64,000 bases of DNA, from assembly GCF_000420145.1 (NCBI RefSeq), contig NZ_ATUJ01000009.1:1-64000 (forward strand), given 5' to 3'. Source of the DNA: Paracoccus zeaxanthinifaciens ATCC 21588 (lineage in GTDB: Bacteria; Pseudomonadota; Alphaproteobacteria; Rhodobacterales; Rhodobacteraceae). Both the position numbers and the translations under genes were made by a program. The notes under the pieces were generated by a model that was not told the origin of the DNA, ran no database searches, and was given only the letters and a program-made list of their open reading frames with translations. Below, piece after piece: positions 47,360 to 59,816 of this stretch; positions within the stretch are counted from its first letter, which is position 1; every line of letters begins with the position of its first letter.

Positions 47360-47381
47360 GATCTGTCCAAATGGACAGATC
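47360..47381. repeat. Perfect nine-base inverted repeat
   Basis: GATCTGTCC and GGACAGATC flank AAAT. It lies three bases from the typA terminator hairpin and may be a second regulator site or an extra stem of a tandem terminator. Confidence 0.45.
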
Positions 47382-47384
47382 AGG

Positions 47385-47416
47385 AATTGCGGCCCGATAA
47401 TGATCGGGCCGCAATT
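47385..47416. terminator. Terminator after typA
   Basis: A perfect 14-base stem (47385-47398 with 47403-47416) with an AATG loop, 12 bases past the typA stop. The T-run is on the plus strand; on the minus strand only TT follows the stem, but the stem itself is very stable. Confidence 0.65.
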
Positions 47417-47428
47417 TTTATCGCGTGA

Positions 47429-49249
<1,821 letters not shown>

Positions 49250-49356
49250 AAGGGGCCTTCCTTGCGCTTCGCGGCTGGCCCTAGCCGATAAGAGGCCCCA
49301 TTACCAGTACGCAAATGAAATGCCGCCACGTGTTGCGGAAAACGTCACAAATGCGA

Positions 49357-49379
49357 ACGGGCGCCACCGGGGCGCCCGT
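49357..49379 (-). terminator. Terminator of the 24-codon gene
   Basis: ACGGGCGCC (49357-49365) pairs with GGCGCCCGT (49371-49379) around five bases, 32 bases beyond the stop of the tiny gene at 49412. A short T-rich stretch follows on the minus strand. Confidence 0.5.
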
Positions 49380-49411
49380 ATTCTGTGCAGTGCCGTCTGA
49401 AGGGTCGTCGT

Positions 49412-49486
49412 TCAGCGAAGGCCCAGGAAGGACAGGATGAACAGGACGATCACGACGAGGCCGACGATATAGATGATGGAATTCAT
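49412..49486 (-). CDS. Tiny single-helix membrane protein (24 aa)
   Basis: A 24-codon frame with a strong AGGAG nine bases before its ATG. The product is almost one membrane helix: MNSIIYIVGLVVIV, then LFILSFLGLR. Good ribosome site, own hairpin terminator and isolation from other genes argue that it is real. Short DUF-like proteins of this kind (start MNSIIYIVG) are, as I recall, seen in Rhodobacterales, with no known role. Confidence 0.7.
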   Translation of the reverse strand: MNSIIYIVGLVVIVLFILSFLGLR

Positions 49487-49592
49487 AAGCTTGGCTCCTG
49501 CTGGTTCTTCGGGGTCGCCGCCCTCTGCGGCATTCTGACATCTGCTGGCGAAACGACGCAGGATCGCGCGGGGTTCCCGCATCCGGTGCAGA

Positions 49593-50348
49593 TCAGCCCC
49601 CGTTCAGCCACCCAAGACCCGCTTCGGTGTTGCGTTCCGGCACGTATTCCGCGCTGACCCACCCCTTGTAGCCGTGCTCGTCCAGCGCCTCGAAGAAGGC
49701 GGGGTGGTCGAAATCGCCGCCCACCGGTTCGTGGCGGTCGCCCGAACGCCCGATCTGCACATGACGGACATAGGGCGCGAGCCTACGCCACGCGGCCAAC
49801 CCGTCGCCCGTGATCCGCTGCGCGTGATAGCTGTCGAACTGCAGGCCCAGATTGGGCGCTCCGATCCGGTCCAGAACCTCGATCGCGGTGTCGAAATCGT
49901 GCAGGAAATAGCCGGGGTTGTCCTGCAGGTTCATCGGCTCGATCGTCAGGCTGGCATGGGGCGCACGCTCGGCCGCCCAGGACAGGTTCGCGACGAAGGT
50001 CTCCATCGCGTCGTCGCCCTCGGCCTTGCCGGCCATGATGTGGATGTGCCGCGCCTGCAGCGCCCGCGCGACGCGCAGGCTGCGTTCGAAGTCGCGGCGG
50101 AAACGTTCTTCGAGGCCGGGGATCGCCGCGAAGCCGCGCGGTCCTCCGGCCCAGTTCGGGGGCGGCGCGTTCAGCAGCACGAAATCCAGCCCCGCGGCCT
50201 TGCAGGCGCGTGCCAGTTCTGGCGCGGCGGTGTCATAGGGGAATAGCACCTCGGCACCCTTGAAGCCCGCCTCGGCCGCGGCGGCAAAGCGGGCGGGCAG
50301 GGGCATCTCGGTGAAGAGCATCGTCAGGTTCGCGGCGAAACGCGGCAT
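49593..50348 (-). CDS. hyi: Hydroxypyruvate isomerase-like TIM-barrel protein
   Basis: A 251-residue xylose-isomerase-like TIM barrel. MPRFAANLTMLFTEMP is the typical Hyi start; the metal/acid residues appear in LTIEPMN and SAEYVPE, and the barrel motif HVQIGRSGDRHEP is present. Hyi converts hydroxypyruvate and tartronate semialdehyde in glyoxylate metabolism; the related OtnI (2-oxo-tetronate isomerase) is an alternative. The ATG at 50348 overlaps the DUF1285 stop by one base. No gcl or glxR is adjacent. Confidence 0.8.
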   Translation of the reverse strand: MPRFAANLTMLFTEMPLPARFAAAAEAGFKGAEVLFPYDTAAPELARACKAAGLDFVLLNAPPPNWAGGPRGFAAIPGLEERFRRDFERSLRVARALQARHIHIMAGKAEGDDAMETFVANLSWAAERAPHASLTIEPMNLQDNPGYFLHDFDTAIEVLDRIGAPNLGLQFDSYHAQRITGDGLAAWRRLAPYVRHVQIGRSGDRHEPVGGDFDHPAFFEALDEHGYKGWVSAEYVPERNTEAGLGWLNGG

Positions 50349-50893
50349 CACGTCTCCAACGGGAAGAACGCGCCGCCCGAATGCAGGCCCAGCCTGCCAT
50401 CCGGCCCCGGCTGCGCCGCCGCGGCAAGGCGGTAGAACGTCTTGCGGTCGATCAGCGCCTCGAGGCCGCGGCGCACATGCACATAGGGGCGAGGTTCGTG
50501 ATCGGTGCCGCGCAGGATGATCGGGTTTTCGGCATCCGTGACGACGCTGTCGCCGATATTGGTCGTGAACTCGATCCGGTCGGGCGCGATCTCGGCATCG
50601 ACGGCGATGAAGGGCGCGTCCTGGACGGTGATGCCGACCTTCTCGACCGGGGTGACCAGGAAGAAGCGGTCATCCTCTTTTTTCAGGATCGAGGCGAACA
50701 GCCGGACCAGCGCGGGGCGGCCGATGGGCGTGCCCTCGTGCCACCATGTCCCGTCGGCGCGGATCTGCATGTCCATCTCGCCGCAATAGGGCGGGTTCCA
50801 CAGATGCACCGGCGGCAGCCCGCCCTTCGACGCCTTGCTGGCAGCCGCGGCAAGGCCCTCGGCACTCACGCTTTTGTCACCGTTATCGGGCAT
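50348..50893 (-). CDS. DUF1285 domain protein
   Basis: A 181-residue protein matching DUF1285: PPVHLWNPPYCGEMDMQI near the start, GRPALVRLFASILKKEDDRFFLVTPVEKV in the middle and a beta-rich end. No catalytic motif, signal or membrane segment is visible and the function is unknown. It is coupled to the hydroxypyruvate isomerase gene and divergent from the moxR operon (63-base gap); in many relatives DUF1285 also neighbours moxR, so the link may be functional. Confidence 0.85.
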   Translation of the reverse strand: MPDNGDKSVSAEGLAAAASKASKGGLPPVHLWNPPYCGEMDMQIRADGTWWHEGTPIGRPALVRLFASILKKEDDRFFLVTPVEKVGITVQDAPFIAVDAEIAPDRIEFTTNIGDSVVTDAENPIILRGTDHEPRPYVHVRRGLEALIDRKTFYRLAAAAQPGPDGRLGLHSGGAFFPLET

Positions 50894-50956
50894 TCGATCT
50901 GGTCGCCCCCCTTCTGGTTCCCTATGCTCTTCCTAAAGCAGCGGAAGGACCTTGTC

Positions 50957-51960
<1,004 letters not shown>

Positions 51961-51964
<4 letters not shown>

Positions 51965-52833
51965 GGCAACCGACCGTCCAGGATGCACCGCAGCTGCGGG
52001 CCGAGGCCGAGGCCGCCTCGGGCCATCTGCCCGCGCTGATCCTTGCGGCTGAAAGGCTGGCCGCGATGGTCGCGCCCGGTGCCCATGGCCTGCGCCGCGC
52101 CGGTCCGGGCGAGGATTTCTGGCAATATCGCCCCGCCTCTTCGGGCGACGGGCTGCGCGCCATCGACTGGCGCCGCTCGGCCCGCTCGGACGCGGAATTC
52201 GTGCGCGACCGCGAGGCCCAGACGGCCCAGAGCGCGGCGATCTGGATCTCGGGCGGGCAGGGGATGCACTATGCCGGCGACGGGCGCGACAGCAAGCTGC
52301 AGCGCGCGCGGCTGATCGCGCTGGCGCTGTCGATGCTGCTTCTGCGCGGAGGAGAGAAGGTCGCCCTGCTGGGGCAACCCGCGCGGGCCGGGCGGCTTCA
52401 GGCCGACCGCATGGCCGAGGCGCTTCTGGCCGATACCCAAAGCGATGCGGCGCAGGCATCGGCGCTGCGCCCGCAGGGGCGGGTCATCCTCATCTCGGAC
52501 TTCCTGACCGATCCGGACTGGCTGCCTGAGTTTCTGGACCATGCAGCGGGGATGGGGGTGCGCGGGATCGCCCTGCAGATCCTCGACCCCGACGAGGCGC
52601 ATTTCCCCTTCGACGGCGCGGTCGATTTCCGTGACATGGCCGGCGGGCAGCGTCACCTGTCGCGCGATGCGGGGTCCCTGCGCGAGGCGTATCTTGCGCG
52701 CCTGAACGAGCGCCGCGAATGGCTGGCCGACCAGACGGCCCGCCGCGGTTGGCAGAGCGGTTGCCACGTCACCGACGAAGATCCGGCCACGCGGCTTGCC
52801 GCATTGTGGTCCGCGCTTGGCGGAGGGCGCTGA
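51961..52833 (+). CDS. DUF58 protein (MoxR partner)
   Basis: A 290-residue cytoplasmic protein. GEDFWQYRPASSGDGLRAIDWRRSAR is the DUF58 signature and the later part (VILISDFLTDP) has a VWA-like Rossmann pattern. It is a standard partner of MoxR ATPases, likely binding their clients. It overlaps both neighbours (four bases with moxR, one with the next gene). Confidence 0.92.
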
Positions 52834-55541
52834 TGCTGCTTCTGGGGCCGCTCGGCTTTGCCGCGCCATGGGTTCTGACCGCGCTGATCGGGCTGCCCGT
52901 GCTGTGGGTGATCCTGCGCGCGACGCCGCCCGCCCCGCGCCGCGTCGTCTTTCCGGGCGTGGCGCTGCTGCAGGGCCTGCGCGACCGCTCGCCCGTCGCG
53001 CGGCGCACGCCGTGGTGGCTGCTGCTGATGCGCCTTGCCGCGATCGCGGCGCTGATCCTGGCCTTTGCCGCGCCCATCTGGCGCCCTGCCGCGACCGTTC
53101 GCGGCGATGCGCCGCTGCTGGTCGTCATGGATGCGGGCTGGCAGGCGGCACCCGACTGGTCGGGGCGGCAGGCGCGGGCCGAACGCGCATTGGCGGATGC
53201 CGCGGCCGAGGGTCGGCCCGCAGCCCTTCTGATGGCCGATGGCCGGGACGAACCCCTGACCCTGCAACCAGCCGACAGCCTTCTTTCGGCACTGCGCGCT
53301 GCGCGTCCCGCCTCGTGGCCGACCGCGCTGCCGGGTGATCCCGCGCCCATCCTGTCCGGCCTGGACCGCGTCCAGACGCTGTGGATCACCGATGGCGCGG
53401 ATCACGCGACCCGCGCCGATTGGCTGCGTGCCCTTGCGGATCGCGGTCCGGTGACGGTCGTGCCGCCCGCGGGGCTGCCGCCCAGCCTGACGCTCGGGGC
53501 GGATGGCGGTCCCTCGCTGCTCTTGCACAATTCGGATGCCGAAGTTCTGGCCATCGGCCCCGATCCGCAGGGCCTGCAACGCGAGCTGGCACGCCTGACG
53601 CCGGGCGATGCCTTGCCCGACGGTGCCCGCAGCGTCCCCATCGACCTGCAGCCCGAACTGCGCAACCGCATCACGCGCTATGTCATCGACGGCCAGTCCC
53701 ATGCCGGTGCCATCGTGCTGACCGACGACCGCCTGCGCCGGCGCAAGGTCGCGCTGGTCGGCCAGCCCGATGCCCAGGCCGAGGCGCAGGAACTGCTGTC
53801 CCAGATGCACTATATCCGCGAGGCTCTGGCCCCCGACGCCGATCTGGTCGAGGGCGCCTTGGGCGACGTGCTGGACGCCGCACCCGATGTGGTCATCCTG
53901 GCCGATCAGGTCCAGCTGGCCGAGATAGGAGAGCTTGCCGAATGGGTCGATGCGGGCGGGCTGCTGATCCGTTTCGCGGGGCCGCGCATGGCCGCCTTCG
54001 ACGGTCTTGCGCAGGAGCCGCTGCTGCCGGTGACGATGCGGCAGGGCGGTCGCGACATCGGCGGCGCCCTCAGCTGGGGAGAGCCGCGCGCCATCGCGGC
54101 CTTTCCGCCCGACGGTCCCTTCGCGGGCCTGACGCCGCCATCCGAGGTGACGGTCCGTGCGCAGCTGATGGCCCAGCCCGCCCCCGACCTGGCCGAGCAT
54201 GTGCTCGCGCAGCTGGACGATGCGACGCCGCTGGTGACGCGCAGCCGGCTGGGGCAGGGGCAGGTCGTGCTGTTCCACGTCACCGCCAATCCCGATTGGT
54301 CGAACCTGCCGCTCTCGGGTCTCTTTCCGCAGATGCTGGGGCGGCTGGTCGATACGGCACGTGCGCAACCCTCGCAGCTCGATACCACCGCCGAGAGGCC
54401 CAGCTTCTGGTCCGCAGCCTCGGTCATCGACGGGTTCGGCGTGGCTGACGACCCCGAGGGCATCGCGCCCGTCGCGGATCGCGCGATGTCCGAGGGACCG
54501 GCCTTCGGGCGCCCTGCGGGCATCTATGCCGCCGGAGAGCGCAGGCAGGCGCTGAACGCCGGTCGCGCGCTGGTGGCCGCCCAATGGCCTGGCGCGACGG
54601 TCGAGGCGGCGGATCGGGGGCAGGGCCGTCCGCTGGCCGCGTTCCTGATCGCCCTCTCCGCGCTGCTGATGGCGCTGGATGCGGCAGGCTCGGCCTGGAT
54701 CTCGCGGGGTGGCAAGGTCGCCGCACTGGTGCTGGCGGCATTCCTGACCGCGCCGGATGCCCATGCGCAGGACCTCAACCCCGAGATCGTCCGCGCCGCG
54801 CAGGAGGTTGCACTCGCCTATGTTCAGACCGGCGATGACGGGATCGACACGGCCTCTCTCCAAGGGCTGCGCGGCCTGACGGCGGCCCTGCGGCAGCGTA
54901 GCTCGGTCGAGCCCGGAGAGCCTGTCGCGGTGGATCTGGACCGCGACGACCTTGCGCCGCTGGTCTTCCTCTATTGGCCGGTCACGGCGGATCAGCCCGC
55001 ACCGTCGCCGCAGGCGTATCTGCGGCTGAACGCGTTCCTGCGTTCGGGCGGGATGATCCTCTTCGATACGCGCGACGGCGATCTGTCGGGTGTCGGCGGC
55101 CCCGACATGTCGGACGCGCTGCAGCGGCTGGCCGCACCGCTGGACATTCCGCCCCTGGCGCAGATCCCCGATGACCACGTGCTGACGCGCACATTCTATC
55201 TTCTGGACGAATTCCCGGGCCGCTGGCAGGGCGGCACCCTGTGGGTCGAGGCCGCGCCCACCGTGCAGGATGCGGGGGATGCGCCCTTCCGCAGGCTGAA
55301 CGACGGGGTGACGCCCGTGGTGATCGGCGGCAATTCCTGGGCCGAAGCCTGGGCTATCGACGATGACGGCTATCCGGTGTTCCCCATCGGTCAGGGCTGG
55401 CAGGGCGAGGAACAGCGCGAGACCGCCCTGCGCTTCGGGATCAACCTGATGATGTATGTCCTGACCGGAAATTATAAGTCCGATCAGGTGCATGTGCCCG
55501 CATTGCTTGAAAGATTGCGGGCCGAGGAGGTGGGTCGATGA
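52833..55541 (+). CDS. Membrane protein with BatA-type N terminus and DUF4159
   Basis: A 902-residue inner-membrane protein. The N terminus has the BatA pattern (two helices, about 5-25 and 60-80, with RRTPWWLLLMRLAAIAAL between). A large periplasmic part with VWA-like and glutamine-amidotransferase-like stretches (ADQVQLAEIGELAEWVDAGG) follows, then a membrane segment near 610-650, and the C-terminal DUF4159 domain (FLRSGGMILFDTRDG, RTFYLLDEFPGRW, WAEAWAID). Function unknown; the operon suggests envelope maintenance. Confidence 0.88.
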   Translation: MLLLGPLGFAAPWVLTALIGLPVLWVILRATPPAPRRVVFPGVALLQGLRDRSPVARRTPWWLLLMRLAAIAALILAFAAPIWRPAATVRGDAPLLVVMDAGWQAAPDWSGRQARAERALADAAAEGRPAALLMADGRDEPLTLQPADSLLSALRAARPASWPTALPGDPAPILSGLDRVQTLWITDGADHATRADWLRALADRGPVTVVPPAGLPPSLTLGADGGPSLLLHNSDAEVLAIGPDPQGLQRELARLTPGDALPDGARSVPIDLQPELRNRITRYVIDGQSHAGAIVLTDDRLRRRKVALVGQPDAQAEAQELLSQMHYIREALAPDADLVEGALGDVLDAAPDVVILADQVQLAEIGELAEWVDAGGLLIRFAGPRMAAFDGLAQEPLLPVTMRQGGRDIGGALSWGEPRAIAAFPPDGPFAGLTPPSEVTVRAQLMAQPAPDLAEHVLAQLDDATPLVTRSRLGQGQVVLFHVTANPDWSNLPLSGLFPQMLGRLVDTARAQPSQLDTTAERPSFWSAASVIDGFGVADDPEGIAPVADRAMSEGPAFGRPAGIYAAGERRQALNAGRALVAAQWPGATVEAADRGQGRPLAAFLIALSALLMALDAAGSAWISRGGKVAALVLAAFLTAPDAHAQDLNPEIVRAAQEVALAYVQTGDDGIDTASLQGLRGLTAALRQRSSVEPGEPVAVDLDRDDLAPLVFLYWPVTADQPAPSPQAYLRLNAFLRSGGMILFDTRDGDLSGVGGPDMSDALQRLAAPLDIPPLAQIPDDHVLTRTFYLLDEFPGRWQGGTLWVEAAPTVQDAGDAPFRRLNDGVTPVVIGGNSWAEAWAIDDDGYPVFPIGQGWQGEEQRETALRFGINLMMYVLTGNYKSDQVHVPALLERLRAEEVGR

Positions 55542-57616
55542 CCGAACTGCGCTTCGATCCGGCACTGCCTTGGTGGATTATCGCCGCGCTGGCGGGGCTG
55601 GCGGCCGTCGTGGCCGGCTTCGCGCTGTGGCGCGGGCTGCGCGGCTGGGCGTGGCGCGGGCTTGCGGGCCTTGCCGCCGCGCTGGCCATCGCCGGACCGG
55701 CCATCGAGGTCGGCACGCGGGCGGGACTATCCGATATCGTGATCCTGATCGAGGACCGCTCGGCCAGCCAGCGCCTGCCGAGGCGGCGGCAGCAGACGGA
55801 TGACGCGGCCGAGGCCGTCGCTGCGGGCATCGCGGCCCTTCCGGGGACCGAGCTGCGCCGCGTCACGCTTGGCGACGATCCGGACGGCACGATGCTGGGC
55901 CAGTCCATCGCCCGCGCCGTCGCCGCCGAACCCGAGTCGCGGCTGGCCGGTGTCATCGCGATCACGGATGGCCGCCTGCACGATCCGTCGATGCTGCCCT
56001 CGGACCTGCCCGCGCCCGCGCATGTGCTGCTGACCGGACAGCCCGACGACTGGGACCGCCGCCTGGTGATCGAGGAATCCCCCGGCTTCGGACTGATCGA
56101 CGAAGAGGTCCGCATCAGCCTGCGGATCGAGGATCAGGGCCGCGTCCCGGTCGACATGCAGCAGGGCAGCGTGCCCCTGCGAATCTCGGTCGACGGAGAG
56201 ACCGAGCAGGTCTTTGCCGTGCCGCTGGACAGCAGCCTGCAACTGCCCGTCACGCTGCGCCACGCGGGCCAGAACGTGATCCGCCTTGCCATCGACGCCG
56301 TCGATGGCGAACTGACCGACCGCAACAACGCGGCGGCCATCAGCATCAACGGGGTGCGCGACCGCCTTCGCGTGCTGCTGGTCTCCGGTGAACCGCATGC
56401 CGGTGAAAGAACCTGGCGCAACCTGTTGAAATCGGACGCTTCCGTCGATCTGATCCATTTCACGATCCTGCGCCCGCCCGACAAGTTCGACGGGGCCGCG
56501 GTGACCGAGCTTTCGCTGATCGCCTTCCCGACACGAGAGCTGTTCCTCGAACGGATCGACGATTTCGACCTGATCATCTTCGACCGATACCGCGTCCGGG
56601 GGATCCTGCCGCAGCAGTATTTCGACAACATCGCCCGCTATGTCGAGGATGGCGGCGCGATCCTCGTGGCGGCGGGCCCCGAGATGGCCTCGGTCGAGAG
56701 CCTGAACCTCTCGCCCCTCGGGCGGATCCTTCCGGCCGAGCCGACGGGCCGGATCATCGACACGCCCTTCCAGCCGCGCCTGACAGACGAAGGCTTGCGC
56801 CATCCGGTGACCGCCGATCTGCCGCAGGGCGGGGCCGATCCCGACTGGGGCCGCTGGCTGCGCATGGCCGAAATGACACCCGATCCCGACGCTCAGGTCG
56901 TCATGACCGGAACCGAGGATCGCCCCCTTCTGGTCATGGACCGCGTGGGCGAGGGGCGCGTCGCGATGCTGGGGTCCGACCAGGTCTGGCTGTGGGGGCG
57001 CGGCTTCGACGGCGGCGGGCCGCAGCAGGAATTGCTGCGCCGGATCGCGCATTGGTCGATGAAGGAACCCGAGCTGGAGGAAGAGACCCTTCTGGCCGAA
57101 ATCGACGGCCTCGACATGCGGATCATCCGTCGCAGCCTGTCCGAGGGTGTCGGCCCCGTCACGCTGACGCTGCCCGACGGATCGGAGCAGCAGCTGACGC
57201 TGACACCCGACGGGCCGGGCCGCTTCGTCGCGGATTGGCGGGCGGATGAACCCGGCCTCTATCTGCTGCAAGAGGGCGATCTGCGCCGCGTCGTGGCGCT
57301 TGGTCCCGCCGCGCCGAAGGAATTCGAGGAAACGGTCGCCGACGCGCCCCTGATGGCCCCGCTGATCGAGGCGTCCGGCGGCAGCGTCACGCGCCTGTCG
57401 GACGGCATCCCTGACCTGCGGCAGGTGCGACCCGGTCGCAATGCCTCGGGGCAGTCGCTTGGGGGGCCGTGGATCGGGATCACCCCGCGCGATGCCGCAA
57501 CCGTGACCGGCCTCGAACGGCGTCCGCTTCTGCCGGGCTGGGCGTGGCTTCTGCTGATTTCCGGCCTGATCCTGACGGGTTGGCTGGCCGAAGGACGACG
57601 CGGGCGAATGGCGTAA
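55538..57616 (+). CDS. Membrane protein with GATase-like/VWA-like extracytoplasmic domain
   Basis: A 692-residue protein. Helices at about 13-32 and 40-58 start it, one at 670-687 ends it, and the central part holds a VWA-like stretch ([14 protein letters not shown]) and a class I glutamine amidotransferase-like fold ([18 protein letters not shown]), which lacks an obvious catalytic cysteine. It is the last gene of the moxR operon, overlapping the DUF4159 gene (ATGA). Orthologous four-gene operons are common in alphaproteobacteria but uncharacterised as far as I know. Confidence 0.83.
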   Translation: MTELRFDPALPWWIIAALAGLAAVVAGFALWRGLRGWAWRGLAGLAAALAIAGPAIEVGTRAGLSDIVILIEDRSASQRLPRRRQQTDDAAEAVAAGIAALPGTELRRVTLGDDPDGTMLGQSIARAVAAEPESRLAGVIAITDGRLHDPSMLPSDLPAPAHVLLTGQPDDWDRRLVIEESPGFGLIDEEVRISLRIEDQGRVPVDMQQGSVPLRISVDGETEQVFAVPLDSSLQLPVTLRHAGQNVIRLAIDAVDGELTDRNNAAAISINGVRDRLRVLLVSGEPHAGERTWRNLLKSDASVDLIHFTILRPPDKFDGAAVTELSLIAFPTRELFLERIDDFDLIIFDRYRVRGILPQQYFDNIARYVEDGGAILVAAGPEMASVESLNLSPLGRILPAEPTGRIIDTPFQPRLTDEGLRHPVTADLPQGGADPDWGRWLRMAEMTPDPDAQVVMTGTEDRPLLVMDRVGEGRVAMLGSDQVWLWGRGFDGGGPQQELLRRIAHWSMKEPELEEETLLAEIDGLDMRIIRRSLSEGVGPVTLTLPDGSEQQLTLTPDGPGRFVADWRADEPGLYLLQEGDLRRVVALGPAAPKEFEETVADAPLMAPLIEASGGSVTRLSDGIPDLRQVRPGRNASGQSLGGPWIGITPRDAATVTGLERRPLLPGWAWLLLISGLILTGWLAEGRRGRMA

Positions 57617-57674
57617 AGCTTGCCATCCGCCCCCCCGATTGGTAACCGGATCGAAACCGCCCGAAGGAATGCAA

Positions 57675-58154
57675 ATGGCTGACGACACGCCCAATCCCGC
57701 CCCGACGACCCATGCGGACCTGTCGCTGATCAAGCGGATCATTCCGCACCGCTATCCTTTCCTGTTCATCGACAAGGTCCGCGACATCGTCGCCCATGAA
57801 AGCGGCGTGGGCATCAAGATGGTCACCAACAACGAGCCGCACTTCCAGGGCCACTTCCCGGACGAGCCGATCATGCCGGGCGTCACCATCATCGAGGCGA
57901 TGGCCCAGACCTCGGCGGTGATCGTCGGCGTCAGCATGAACATCATCGACAAGCCGCTGGCGACCTATTTCATGGGCATCGACAAGTGCAAGTTCCGCCG
58001 CATGGTGGTTCCGGGCGACGTGCTGGAACTGCATTGCCGCGCGCTGCGCGGTGGCGGCAAGATCTGGAAGTTCGAGGGCAAGGCGATGGTCGACGGCCAG
58101 CTCTGCGCCTCGGCGGAATTCACGGCCATGATGGCGTTGAAGGCCGATGGCTGA
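57675..58154 (+). CDS. fabZ: 3-hydroxyacyl-ACP dehydratase FabZ
   Basis: A 159-residue hot-dog-fold dehydratase of fatty-acid synthesis. [15 protein letters not shown] and the catalytic [19 protein letters not shown] (His and Glu) are intact. GAAGGAA precedes the ATG. It overlaps lpxA by eight bases, linking fatty-acid supply to lipid A synthesis, as is usual. lpxD, which is often upstream, is not here; the moxR operon is instead. Confidence 0.96.
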   Translation: MADDTPNPAPTTHADLSLIKRIIPHRYPFLFIDKVRDIVAHESGVGIKMVTNNEPHFQGHFPDEPIMPGVTIIEAMAQTSAVIVGVSMNIIDKPLATYFMGIDKCKFRRMVVPGDVLELHCRALRGGGKIWKFEGKAMVDGQLCASAEFTAMMALKADG

Positions 58155-58935
58155 TCTGATCCATCCAAGCGCGGTGGTCGATCCGGCCGCCCGCATCGGG
58201 CAGGGGGTCGAGATCGGCCCGTTCTGCGTGGTCGGCCCCGAGGTCAGCCTGGCAGACGGCGTCGTGCTGAAATCGCATGTCGTCGTCACCGGCAACACCT
58301 CGATCGACGAGGAGACCATCGTCTTTCCCTTCGCCTCGATCGGGGAGGTGCCGCAGGACCTCAAGTTCAAGGGCGAGCGCACGCGGCTGGAGATCGGCAA
58401 GCGCAACCGCATCCGCGAGCATGTGACCATGAACCCCGGCACCGAAGGCGGTGGCGGCGTCACCGTGATCGGCGATGACGGGCTGTTCATGGCGGGCAGC
58501 CATGTCGCCCATGACTGCCATATCGGCGACCGCGTGATCCTTGTGAACCACGCATCGGTCGCGGGGCATTGCGTGCTGGGCGACGACGTGATCGTCGGCG
58601 GGCTGTCGGGTGTCCACCAATGGGTGCGCATCGGTCGGGGCGCGATGATCGGGGCGGTGACGATGGTGACCGCCGACGTGATCCCCTTCGGCCTGGTGCA
58701 GGGGCCGCGCGGCCACCTGGACGGCTTGAACCTGGTCGGGCTCAAGCGCCGCGGCGCGACGCGGGCGGATATCTCGGCATTGCGGGACATGCTGTCCACG
58801 CTGTCGCAGGGTTCGTTCCGCGAAACCGCGCGTGCCCGTGCTGATCAGGACATGGGCGCGATGGAGCGTGAGGTCCTCGACTTCATCCTCGGCCCCTCGG
58901 ATCGCAGCTTCCTGACACCGGCACGCCCCGCATGA
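58147..58935 (+). CDS. lpxA: UDP-N-acetylglucosamine acyltransferase LpxA
   Basis: First enzyme of lipid A synthesis: it moves a 3-hydroxyacyl chain from ACP to UDP-GlcNAc. The 262-residue product shows left-handed beta-helix hexapeptide repeats (for example [33 protein letters not shown]) and the catalytic histidine in [10 protein letters not shown]. The C-terminal helical part is normal. It overlaps fabZ by eight and lpxI by four bases. Confidence 0.96.
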   Translation: MADLIHPSAVVDPAARIGQGVEIGPFCVVGPEVSLADGVVLKSHVVVTGNTSIDEETIVFPFASIGEVPQDLKFKGERTRLEIGKRNRIREHVTMNPGTEGGGGVTVIGDDGLFMAGSHVAHDCHIGDRVILVNHASVAGHCVLGDDVIVGGLSGVHQWVRIGRGAMIGAVTMVTADVIPFGLVQGPRGHLDGLNLVGLKRRGATRADISALRDMLSTLSQGSFRETARARADQDMGAMEREVLDFILGPSDRSFLTPARPA

Positions 58936-59753
58936 GCAGGACGGCCATCATCGCGGGCCGGGGGGCGCTTCCGGCGATCCTTGCCCGCGCGATCGACGAT
59001 CCGCAGGTCTATGCACTGGAGGGGTTCGAGCCCGATGGCATCCAGGCGACGCCGTTCCGGCTGGAACGGCTGGTCCCCTTCCTGGATCACCTGCATCAGG
59101 AACGGATCGAGCGCGTGGTCTTTGCAGGCGCGATCCAGCGTCCGCGCCTCGATCCCGAAAGCTTCGATCAGCGCACGGCGATGCTGGTGCCGCGCATCCT
59201 GACGGCGATGCAATCTGGCGATGATGCAGCCTTGCGCGCGGTCCTTGACATCTTCGAGGAAAATGATCTAAGCATCTCTTCTGCAAGTGATATTGCGCCC
59301 GATCTGACGCCTGCCGAGGGTGTGATCGTGGGCGAGGTCGGCACCTTCGACCGCCGCGACGCGTCGCTTGCCGCCCGGATCGTCGAGACCCTCGGGCCGC
59401 TGGATGTAGGCCAGGGCGCGGTCGTCGCGCAGGGCCTTTGCCTTGCGATCGAGAGCCTTCCGGGAACGCGGGCGATGCTGGAATTCGCAGGGCAGCACGC
59501 GCATCTGCGCCCCCGCGCCGACGGAGCAAGGGGCGTGCTGTGGAAGGCACCCAAGCCCGGGCAGGACCTGCGCATCGACATGCCGACCATCGGTCCCGAC
59601 ACCGTGGACCAGGCGGCGGATGCCGGTCTTGGCGGGATCGCGTGGCAGGCGGGCAAGGTGATCCTTCTGGATCGCGACGAATCCGTGCGCCGTGCCGAAG
59701 CCGCAGGCATCTTCCTGTGGTCGGCCGGTCCCTTTGACGGCCATCAGGGCTGA
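58932..59753 (+). CDS. lpxI: UDP-2,3-diacylglucosamine pyrophosphatase LpxI
   Basis: LpxI splits UDP-2,3-diacylglucosamine to lipid X, replacing LpxH in alphaproteobacteria. The 273-residue protein has the N-terminal IIAGRGALPAILA, GAIQRPRLDP, the GEVGTFDRRDA region and a C-terminal KAPKPGQDLRIDMPTIGPDT that are typical (former DUF1009). Its place between lpxA and lpxB supports the call. Confidence 0.95.
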   Translation: MSRTAIIAGRGALPAILARAIDDPQVYALEGFEPDGIQATPFRLERLVPFLDHLHQERIERVVFAGAIQRPRLDPESFDQRTAMLVPRILTAMQSGDDAALRAVLDIFEENDLSISSASDIAPDLTPAEGVIVGEVGTFDRRDASLAARIVETLGPLDVGQGAVVAQGLCLAIESLPGTRAMLEFAGQHAHLRPRADGARGVLWKAPKPGQDLRIDMPTIGPDTVDQAADAGLGGIAWQAGKVILLDRDESVRRAEAAGIFLWSAGPFDGHQG

Positions 59754-59816
59754 GGGGCTGGCCCGGGTCCGCCGGGCTGGTCCATTCATGAAGGCGAAGG
59801 CAGCAGGGCGGACGAG

